Part shown: positions 8,089-15,043 of the stretch, piece by piece
How the letters are laid out: every line of letters starts with the position of its first letter
Numbering within the stretch: the first letter of the stretch is position 1
Made by a program: the position numbers and the translations under genes
Notes under the pieces: model-generated
The model's input: only the letters and a program-made list of their open reading frames with translations
Database searches by the model: none
Told to the model about the DNA's origin: nothing
Assembly (NCBI GenBank): GCA_028293825.1
Contig: JAQGNY010000055.1
Location: 1-41,385 of the forward strand
Length of the DNA stretch: 41,385 nucleotides
From: Verrucomicrobiaceae bacterium
GTDB lineage: Bacteria; Pseudomonadota; Gammaproteobacteria; Pseudomonadales; CAMLJR01
Reading direction: 5' to 3'

Positions 8089-8618
8089 AGCTGGGAACCA
8101 TTCAGATCAAGATGAGAAATTTTTTCGGGGTAAGCTCTTCGATGCTTTCGAAGTAAATCGGCAGCTAATTTATTTTGTGGTGCTAGAGTGGCTACCCGTT
8201 CTAGCAGATCAGCATATTGCATGCTCATATGAATCACTGAGTCAACGAGTCGCTGCTTTCTACGCTCTAGATCTTTTACTTCCTCAACTAACGCAGCCTT
8301 ACTCCCTTTAGAAGAAGCAACAACGGGAGCAGAAATATTCTTTCTATCTTGCTCAAACTGAGTCAGCCCGCCCTCATATAGCATTTCAATATTCTTACGA
8401 AGAGTATTGATAGATTGCGGCCTCACACCAAGTTCGATCGAAGACCAATTAGCCAAGGCAACCTGAGTTTTAAAATTCTCCAATATTTGAGGAGAATATG
8501 ACTGAGATTTGTGAAGGAGGTGAGAAAATATTTCTATGATACGCAGAGTAGACTCAATACCCTTGGCGTTTTTTGCTGCGATTCCTCGTGCAATTTCACC
8601 CTTCGTCAATCGTGGCAT
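8085..8618 (-). CDS. Small HTH/coiled-coil accessory protein of the recombinase module
   Basis: This 177-aa soluble protein lies between two recombinase genes and overlaps both (23 bases upstream, 4 bases downstream). Residues about 55-80 (ELGVRPQSINTLRKNIEML) look like a helix-turn-helix of the kind that recognises DNA. Residues about 105-145 are a Lys/Glu/Leu-rich predicted coiled coil (VEEVKDLERRKQRLVDSV). Size and position recall TnpC of Tn554 (DUF6262-like) and GmtX of gamma-mobile-trio islands, both small partners of large recombinases. A role as directionality or DNA-bending factor is inference. No catalytic motif is seen. Confidence 0.75.
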   Translation of the reverse strand: MPRLTKGEIARGIAAKNAKGIESTLRIIEIFSHLLHKSQSYSPQILENFKTQVALANWSSIELGVRPQSINTLRKNIEMLYEGGLTQFEQDRKNISAPVVASSKGSKAALVEEVKDLERRKQRLVDSVIHMSMQYADLLERVATLAPQNKLAADLLRKHRRAYPEKISHLDLNGSQL

Positions 8619-10788
8619 AAGGCACCCGAGTAAGCTGGATAACGATTACAGTTTGTTGCCCGTCAGCTGTAATGATGGAGCGAGGGAATACTGTAAAAAG
8701 TCCTTCTCTATGCTTTAATTCTAAGAACTCTTCAATATCTTCAGTCGCAATTAAATCCAATCTGTCGGCATTAAAATGCCGTTGCAAAATTTTTCGCAAG
8801 TCGATCACGCCCTTATCCGCGCCTTCGGCTTGGTAAGTCATGACTGCCTCTATCGCCATTGCAGCCTCTATCTCGCTAATTTCGCTGCCCGTCAAATCTT
8901 CCTTAATATATCGCCAAGTATGGGAAATGTCTGAGTGTCCGAGAAACCAACTCAATGTTGGCAAAGTATTTTCTTGTCCGCTTAATCTAAAAAAACTAAG
9001 CGCTCCAAACCGGCGACATTCATGGAGACGCAAATACCAACGAGCCCCGTTTAAATCCAATGGCACACGAATCCAGTCACAAAACATATCTAAACTTTCA
9101 TTAATCGTTGACGCGCACGGCGAGAAAAGAAGATTTTTATTACCACATTGCAATGCAAGAACTTTCCATAAACGATCATCGGTCCTTACATGATTTTGAC
9201 TATCTATTGCTCGCAATCGTAATGTGAATTTACGCTGTAAATTCAATCCGTCATAAAGCAAACGAGGAATGGGCCGGCGAATTCGTGGGTTTATTCCATC
9301 GCTGCCTTTCTTTTCGCATTCGACATCTATGTAACATCGACCGTTAATTTCACACAACGAAAAAATATCTAACCGGGCTACTTCCCCGTGTCGGCGCATC
9401 GTAAACGCAGCAGTTAATCCGACCAACACAGCTAGGTTCAGCCGAAGAGCGTCCATTAGCCCCATTCCTTGATACTGCTCCGCCCCAATGCCCGCTTCTT
9501 GAGGTTCAGTCCAAAAATTTCGAGGTGCATTTTTTCTATTCGCCGCTGTGGCGAACTGATCGATGCCGAGAGGTTGAAGATTGTGAGGAATAGGATTTTC
9601 TTTAAAAGCTTTCGCCTCATTCACACCATACCTTGCTCGCGGCATGGATCGGTATTGCACTACTATTTCACCAACATATTCGAACAACGGAGCTGTATAG
9701 TTTAAAACCCAATTAAGCATGCGATCGTACATTAACAATGCAATGGGCATGGGCAGCGTTGGCGTACGGCCTCTAGTGCCGCCGTGTAAGGGGAGGCTGA
9801 TCTGAAAAAAATCGGCTTGTGCGAGCGGCGAGTCTTTAAGTGATGAAATGGATTTTGCGAAATTTGGTAAATCGCACATTTTGTCAAATAGAATACGTTG
9901 GCTGCTCTGAGTTATTCCGCGCTCAACTTGCGCTAGAGCTGTGTGCTGCCTAACGCTAACTTTCGCACGCCTGCTTGAAGAATTGAGCCGATTTATCTGG
10001 GAGAGATTCCGTATCTCAAGAGCCTCAAGAAAGAAGTTGAGTCGAAGTTTCGACCGGCCAATACGTGAAAAATCTACGTCAATCGCATGAGCAATTTTCG
10101 AAAATGAAATTTTTCCCGCAGAGCTGAACCAATTGAGTTGACGCAGCCTAACTACCACTTCATCGATTTCGCTTTCATCTAATCCTTCAATCAAAAACTC
10201 TCTGGCCGGAAAAGTTTTATTTGTAGTTATTAACGTCGGAGTTTTAGTAAAGATAAACTCCTGTCCTTTTAAGTTGAGCAAACTACGAAAGAAGTTTCGA
10301 AGGCGATGCAGCCAAGCACCTGTCCCGGCGATACCCATAACAATATGATCAGCGCAAAATCTTTCTATCTCGGTAGGGGTAATAAATGACAGCCCCTCTT
10401 CGGCTACTTGATCCAGGTAGTGAATAATCAAATGCTCACATAGAGCCATAAGATGGTTGCAAAATGTCTCAAGTGACCGGGGTGTGGTTGCCGTAGCATT
10501 TGGCGCTTCAAGACTCGCTACTGCCAAGAGTTTTACGTGAGTCAATAGCCGTGCCCATCGGCCGTGAGTGAGAAAACCTCCGGGCAACTTGAGCGCCCAG
10601 TCCACTAGTAATGTCCGATGCCATTTATTTTCGGAGAAGTAGCTCAAACCTGGAATCTTAATCTGCCAACATTCGGCGCTAAAATTAGTTACTAGCCAAG
10701 ACGGGCTCGAATCGGCAGTGATTAAGACTTCGCCCCGATCTAGAAAACTTTCAAGTTCTTCGGGCAAAAAAACCTTCATTGAATCCAT
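8596..10788 (-). CDS. Large tyrosine recombinase, 730 aa (second gene of module)
   Basis: The C-terminal half carries a full tyrosine-recombinase set by my count: Arg466 in MRRHGE, Lys493/494 in CEKKGSD, His589 and Arg592 in LHECRRFG, His618 in GHSD and Tyr627 in WRYIKED, again with nine residues from His to Tyr. About 440 residues precede the catalytic domain, far more than in phage integrases, as in Tn554 TnpB or the GmtZ-type integrases. About 100 residues follow the tyrosine. It overlaps the upstream 697-aa gene by 13 bases and the downstream small gene by 23 bases, so the module is one coupled operon read away from radC. It is probably active, given the intact residues. Confidence 0.85.
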   Translation of the reverse strand: MDSMKVFLPEELESFLDRGEVLITADSSPSWLVTNFSAECWQIKIPGLSYFSENKWHRTLLVDWALKLPGGFLTHGRWARLLTHVKLLAVASLEAPNATATTPRSLETFCNHLMALCEHLIIHYLDQVAEEGLSFITPTEIERFCADHIVMGIAGTGAWLHRLRNFFRSLLNLKGQEFIFTKTPTLITTNKTFPAREFLIEGLDESEIDEVVVRLRQLNWFSSAGKISFSKIAHAIDVDFSRIGRSKLRLNFFLEALEIRNLSQINRLNSSSRRAKVSVRQHTALAQVERGITQSSQRILFDKMCDLPNFAKSISSLKDSPLAQADFFQISLPLHGGTRGRTPTLPMPIALLMYDRMLNWVLNYTAPLFEYVGEIVVQYRSMPRARYGVNEAKAFKENPIPHNLQPLGIDQFATAANRKNAPRNFWTEPQEAGIGAEQYQGMGLMDALRLNLAVLVGLTAAFTMRRHGEVARLDIFSLCEINGRCYIDVECEKKGSDGINPRIRRPIPRLLYDGLNLQRKFTLRLRAIDSQNHVRTDDRLWKVLALQCGNKNLLFSPCASTINESLDMFCDWIRVPLDLNGARWYLRLHECRRFGALSFFRLSGQENTLPTLSWFLGHSDISHTWRYIKEDLTGSEISEIEAAMAIEAVMTYQAEGADKGVIDLRKILQRHFNADRLDLIATEDIEEFLELKHREGLFTVFPRSIITADGQQTVIVIQLTRVPYATIDEG

Positions 10789-12869
10789 TTTGGAAAAACC
10801 ACCTTGCCTCTTAGGTCATTGAGTCTCTCTTTCGCTTTTTCTACCAGCTGCACCAAGGGTCGCTGGACATCGAGCTTTGGAGTGAGGAGAGCATCTGCAA
10901 AATCGAGCCATAAACGGGGAGCGGTTTTAGTTGCTGCATCGGGAATATCTAAAGCTGATGGGTAGGATTCGAGAAGATGTTCCCTATAGAGAAACAGCAA
11001 TGCAATAGGATCTGGATTTTCTGCCATGACCAATTTCCCACTGCACTCAGCTTTAAATTTTTCAACCTGAAAAGACTCAACTCTTTGAGCGATTATCGGT
11101 AATCGATCGGACATCGTTGTAGAAGATAGTGGACTCACCGCTGAATCGGAAAAAAATGAAGAAATAAAAACATGAAGCTCCTCTGTGGTGGAAAAATCCG
11201 TCGCCTCAAGAAGATAATCTTTACCAACGGCGGCGGCACAAATCAAAATATTTTGCCAGCGACGAATCTGTTGTTCATACATAGCTGCTTGCAAAGGTTG
11301 CGGAATGTAATGGCCCAACGTCGTTTTGATATCTTTGTGACCAAACGCTTTCGCTGCAGTCTCAATATCGCCTTTGGATTGAAACCATTTGTAAACTCCA
11401 GCGGAGACTCGAAGACTCTTCAAAGTCGCGGTAGTGGCCCACGGCATCAAAGAAGGGTGACTTTCTATAAAGGAAGGAAGGGAACGTGTTGATCGCGGCT
11501 TTAAGGTTCTCTCGTAAACTTCTTTCTTTTTAATAGATCGGGAAAGAGGAACCCTGAACGCATTGCGTAAATTATTAATAGACAATCTACCAATTGTATA
11601 GGTCTTAGACTGTACAAACCCTATCCATAAATATTGGGCTTCCTCAAAACGACCCTCATTTATCAGCCGCTCCCTAATCGGTCGAGTCCACTCAATCACT
11701 AAATTCAAATAGCTCACTGCATTCTTTGAAAGGATGCTATGCATCTGGCTTTGTGCACGCGGTTTATCGACAGAGATTCGGAAATCCTCGCCTTCGCCAG
11801 CATTTGATATGAGAATTTCCTGTCCTTGAGAATTCACGATTTTTGCGGACAACAGCGACGCCACATTAACCCGAGGATTCTCTATCATGATTAAAACGAT
11901 TATGGGAATCGCACTCCTTGCATTCATTAATCCCAGATAAGGCAGCACTTTATCTTTACCAAATGCTGCGAGAGCCCTCGCTCCTTTTATCGGAGCACCT
12001 GTAAGTTTAAGCTTTGAAATATAAGGCAATGGAAAGCAATTCATTTCACTCTTAACAACTCTCAAGTGATCGGCGATAAATGGCAGCGAGGCCAATTCAT
12101 TCGCATTAAAATTAGACGCCTCTAGATTGGCACTGGCCACGAACTGGGATCGATCGGAATCTACATCGTTTGATATATTCTCTATAAAACCTTTGCCCAA
12201 CTCGCTTTTAAATTGCATTTGCTCGCATTCTTGCAATGCCTTATTTCTGAACTGATCCAGCGCGTCGCCGAGTTTCTTTTCATATTCATCTAAATACTCT
12301 TGATGATTTAAATGGAGCGATAGGGGGACTAATAGATCTGTGTGAAAGGCATCGCTTTCAACACTTAATTTTTTAGGAATCATCCGTAGATCGGTGACCA
12401 CATTCGCCCGCACCGCCTCTCTGAGTTCGCCAGGATCACGATTAGGAAAGGCTTTGTACGCCCCTGAATTCCAATCGACATACGGCAACAGTTTCTGCTC
12501 GCATAAGTGCTTGCAAAGGATAATCAAACCAAGCCACTGACCACTCGCATAGGACAACGACACGCGACTAGATCCAATTTGTTCGTAACACGCACGCCGA
12601 AGATTTTTAAGCAGGGTATGAAACGTAGCGGAGGAGGTTGGAAGGAGCGGAAACTGTTCAGGATTTCTTTGATTCTCAGCAATCCAGAGCAGCGTTGCAG
12701 AGCGTGCCGAATAAACCGGCGCCGGGCTGGCGTAGCGCAAAGCAAATTTTTGGACCTGCTCAAACCATTTGCCCCTAATCCTGAGGGGCAAACAGCTAAT
12801 GAGGGGAAATGACACCATGCTAGAACCATCTAGCGTCGTCGGGTTATTACAATGGATGTAATATTTCAC
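10776..12869 (-). CDS. Degenerate tyrosine-recombinase-like protein, 697 aa (first gene of module)
   Basis: This is the gene nearest the radC junction. The C-terminal fold is recognisable (AFGHKDIKTTLGHYIPQ, with His511 and Tyr521), but the first box reads ENPRVNVASLL (Arg333 kept, usual Glu lost) and the H-x-x-R box reads K484-S-L-R487, so the first His is replaced by Lys. It may be a structural or DNA-binding partner rather than a full catalyst. After the tyrosine come about 175 further residues ending in a basic segment. The start is GTG at 12867-12869 without a clear ribosome site; an ATG at 12818 is the alternative. This extra recombinase is what separates the module from a plain trio with three genes. 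Confidence 0.75.
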   Translation of the reverse strand: MKYYIHCNNPTTLDGSSMVSFPLISCLPLRIRGKWFEQVQKFALRYASPAPVYSARSATLLWIAENQRNPEQFPLLPTSSATFHTLLKNLRRACYEQIGSSRVSLSYASGQWLGLIILCKHLCEQKLLPYVDWNSGAYKAFPNRDPGELREAVRANVVTDLRMIPKKLSVESDAFHTDLLVPLSLHLNHQEYLDEYEKKLGDALDQFRNKALQECEQMQFKSELGKGFIENISNDVDSDRSQFVASANLEASNFNANELASLPFIADHLRVVKSEMNCFPLPYISKLKLTGAPIKGARALAAFGKDKVLPYLGLMNARSAIPIIVLIMIENPRVNVASLLSAKIVNSQGQEILISNAGEGEDFRISVDKPRAQSQMHSILSKNAVSYLNLVIEWTRPIRERLINEGRFEEAQYLWIGFVQSKTYTIGRLSINNLRNAFRVPLSRSIKKKEVYERTLKPRSTRSLPSFIESHPSLMPWATTATLKSLRVSAGVYKWFQSKGDIETAAKAFGHKDIKTTLGHYIPQPLQAAMYEQQIRRWQNILICAAAVGKDYLLEATDFSTTEELHVFISSFFSDSAVSPLSSTTMSDRLPIIAQRVESFQVEKFKAECSGKLVMAENPDPIALLFLYREHLLESYPSALDIPDAATKTAPRLWLDFADALLTPKLDVQRPLVQLVEKAKERLNDLRGKVVFPKWIQ
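12845..12863. repeat. Perfect 7-base inverted repeat at the first recombinase start
   Basis: TATTACA-ATGGA-TGTAATA lies across codons 3 to 9 of the 697-aa gene. The geometry (short arms, five-base centre) resembles TTGGAT-TATGC-ATCCAA at the left side of the module. It could be an operator or recombinase site at the element's right end, or chance. Confidence 0.25.
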
Positions 12870-12880
12870 GTACTTAAATG

Positions 12881-12888
12881 CCTTAATC
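12881..12888. repeat. Right copy of possible terminal inverted repeat CCTTAATC
   Basis: CCTTAATC here is the exact reverse complement of GATTAAGG at 6689-6696. The pair brackets the four recombinase genes, 12 bases before the first start and 22 bases beyond the last stop. Around it, CTTAAATGCCTTAA (12873-12886) is an imperfect inverted match to TTAAGCATTATGTAAG (12902-12917), which reaches nearly to the radC junction. The short length makes this only suggestive. Confidence 0.3.
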
Positions 12889-12901
12889 GATCTATTTGCA
12901 G

Positions 12902-13450
12902 TTAAGCATTATGTAAGGGAAAGCCGTGGTTGTGAGCGACAATTACGGCCGCCGCGTTGTGGCGCAGACAGCGCTTGACCACTTCTCGTGGATATACGGC
13001 CGCGCCGTCGATGGTGCCGTAAAACATCGGCTCGAACGCGAGCACGCGATGGCGGGTATCAAGAAATAATACGGCGAATACCTCGCGCGGCTCGTCGCGC
13101 AACTGCGCGCGTAAATATTGTTGTGTCAGCGCCGGACTGGTCAGCACATCGCCGGCTTGCAAGCTTTCGTGCAAATGCCGGCGCGCCATTTCCAGCACCG
13201 CCTGTAGTTGTGAAAACTTAGCCTCGCCCAGGCCGTGCGCCGCGCAAAATTCGCTAGCCGACGCGTTCAGCAAATGCCGCAAACCGCCAAACCGCTCCAG
13301 CAAATCGCGTGCGAGATCGACAGCCGTTTTGCCGGCGACGCCGGTGCGTAGAAAAATAGCGAGCAGTTCGGCATCGGATAATGCATTGGCGCCGCGTGCG
13401 AGCAGTTTTTCGCGCGGGCGTTCGGCGGCGGGCCAATCGGTAATTGCCAT
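12902..13450 (-). pseudogene. radC: radC, truncated by the mobile element inside its JAMM motif
   Basis: RadC is a helix-hairpin-helix plus MPN/JAMM-domain protein of uncertain role in DNA repair, often about 224 aa. Here the frame starts at ATG 13448-13450, behind a strong AAGGAG, and reads normally ([18 protein letters not shown] region; MPN domain) up to VIVAHNH. It then continues with GFPLHNA and a stop, where the family has VIVAHNHPSG followed by about 40 residues. The last seven residues come from the inserted element. The remaining JAMM Ser and Asp are lost, so any metal-dependent activity should be gone. The other half of the gene is not in this window. It is divergent from coaBC, as in Pseudomonas. 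Confidence 0.93.
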
Positions 13451-13765
13451 CTCACTCTCCTTGTGAATTGTGGGCCTTGTGATTTCCGGGCCCTTTAGAC
13501 TTGCGGACTTTGTGATTTTCGAGCCCGGTGATGTGCAGCCCTTGCGTGTTTGCGCAAACGCATTCCGGACGCGCGTGAAATTCAAAATTTATCGGATTTA
13601 TAGACGATACTGTTGGTTGAAAACGCGCTGTTGAATTTGCGCGCCGCGCGTTGATGAACCTCCCAATGCGGCCGGCGCAGCTACTTGCGGACCGACTCGG
13701 GGGCCTCTCGGCGAGGCGCAAACAATGCTATCTTAACCGCACTTTTTATCCCACCGGACGCAGTC
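13451..13765. promoter_or_regulatory. Divergent radC/coaBC intergenic region with a 12-base palindrome
   Basis: About 315 bases between the two divergent starts. It contains a perfect palindrome GTTTGCGCAAAC (13548-13559) and two imperfect copies of CTTGTGATTTCCGGGCCC (near 13473 and 13510, the second reading CTTTGTGATTTTCGAGCCC). No gene is seen. Both promoters should lie here; the palindrome could be an operator, but no regulator is identified. Confidence 0.35.
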
Positions 13766-14971
13766 ATGGGCAACCTCACCAATCGGCAAATTGTGCTGGG
13801 CATCACAGGTGGCATCGCCGCTTATAAAGCCGCCGAATTGGTGCGGCGCTTGGGTGATCGCGGCGCAACGGTGCATGTCGTGATGACCAAGGCGGCGCAG
13901 CAATTTATTACGCCGCTGACTTTGCAGGCGTTGTCGGGCAATCCCGTCCATACCGATCTGCTCGACCCCGCCGCCGAAGCGGCTATGGGCCACATTGAAC
14001 TCGCGCGCTGGGCCGATCTGGTTTTAGTCGCGCCGGCCAGCGCAGATTTTATGGCACGGCTCGCGCACGGCCATGCCGACGATTTATTAACGACGCTGTG
14101 CCTTGCCACATCGGCGCCGATTGCGTTGGCGCCGGCGATGAACCAAGGCATGTGGCGCGACGCCAGCACACAGGCGAATGCGGCGTTATTGCGCTCGCGT
14201 TCGATTGCGCTGTGGGGACCGGCCGAGGGCGAGCAGGCCTGCGGCGATATCGGTCCGGGTCGTATGCTTGAAGCCGAGCAGTTGGCACAGCACGCCGCGA
14301 ACAGTTTTGCCTCACGTATTCTCGATGGCAAACGCGTGTTAATCACCGCCGGACCGACCCGCGAAGCGATCGATCCGGTGCGCTACATCAGCAATCACAG
14401 CTCGGGCAAAATGGGTTTCGCACTGGCACAGGCCGCCGCCGATGCCGGCGCGCACGTCACCGTGATCGCGGGCCCAGTCGCGCTAAAAACACCCGAACGC
14501 ATTGAACGCATCGATATCGATAGCGCGCAGCAAATGTTCGATGCAGTGCTTGAGCGTGTCGATGCGTGCGACATATTTATCGCCGCCGCCGCCGTCGCCG
14601 ACTATCGTCCCGCCGCTGTTGCCGACGACAAAATTAAAAAGCAGCACGCCGCGATGACGCTCGAATTAGTGCGCAACCCCGATATCGTCGCCAGTGTGGC
14701 GCAGCGCAAACCAAAACCTTTCACGGTAGGCTTCGCGGCGGAAACCACACAAGTGGCCGAATACGCGCGCGATAAACTCGAACGCAAAAATTTAGACTTG
14801 ATCGTCGCCAACGATGTGTCGCAGCCCGGCATTGGTTTTAACAGCGACGACAACGCGGTATTGGCTTTGTGGAGTGACGGCGAAATGCACATCGATGCGC
14901 GCTCGAAAACACAAATCGCGCGTGAGTTGATCGAGCTGATCGCGCGCCAGACGCATTTGCAAATTGCATGA
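13766..14971 (+). CDS. coaBC: Bifunctional phosphopantothenoylcysteine decarboxylase/synthetase CoaBC
   Basis: This enzyme makes 4'-phosphopantetheine from 4'-phosphopantothenate, cysteine and CTP in coenzyme A synthesis. The N-terminal CoaC flavoprotein shows the start motif GITGGIAAYKAAELVRRL, the active-site His in GHIELARWADL, the PAMN motif and the catalytic Cys in ACGDIGPGRM. The C-terminal CoaB begins at GPTREAIDPVRYISNHSSG. At 401 aa it has the usual length. I chose ATG 13766 because MGNLTNRQIVLGITGG matches the family N-terminus; an upstream ATG at 13685 would add 27 unrelated residues. In Pseudomonas a dut gene follows; here algC follows after 72 bases. Confidence 0.96.
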   Translation: MGNLTNRQIVLGITGGIAAYKAAELVRRLGDRGATVHVVMTKAAQQFITPLTLQALSGNPVHTDLLDPAAEAAMGHIELARWADLVLVAPASADFMARLAHGHADDLLTTLCLATSAPIALAPAMNQGMWRDASTQANAALLRSRSIALWGPAEGEQACGDIGPGRMLEAEQLAQHAANSFASRILDGKRVLITAGPTREAIDPVRYISNHSSGKMGFALAQAAADAGAHVTVIAGPVALKTPERIERIDIDSAQQMFDAVLERVDACDIFIAAAAVADYRPAAVADDKIKKQHAAMTLELVRNPDIVASVAQRKPKPFTVGFAAETTQVAEYARDKLERKNLDLIVANDVSQPGIGFNSDDNAVLALWSDGEMHIDARSKTQIARELIELIARQTHLQIA

Positions 14972-15043
14972 ACGCGTAAGTGAACGGACAAAATAAATAC
15001 GCACCCGGATGCAACGACAATAATCGGAAATAACGAGGGTTAA

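Larger units (their letters stand above)
6689..12925 (-). mobile_element. Tyrosine-recombinase module integrated in radC (right edge seen, left edge uncertain)
   Basis: Four translationally coupled minus-strand genes encode three tyrosine-recombinase-like proteins and one small accessory protein. They abut a radC gene that is cut immediately after its HNH codons, which places the right edge at about 12925/12926. The left coordinate is only a marker for GATTAAGG (6689-6696), which recurs as CCTTAATC at 12881-12888. The true left end could be anywhere from there to far beyond the window, because the other half of radC is missing. Related designs known to me are Tn554 (TnpA, TnpB, TnpC; targets radC in Staphylococcus), RIT elements (three recombinases) and gamma-mobile-trio islands. 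GC content of about 43-45% by eye is well below the right flank. Confidence 0.75.

Noticed and set aside
6718-12869. Defence genes or a retron/CRISPR system in the module
   Set aside because: Only recombinase-type proteins and one small protein are seen; no reverse transcriptase, nuclease or array of repeats.
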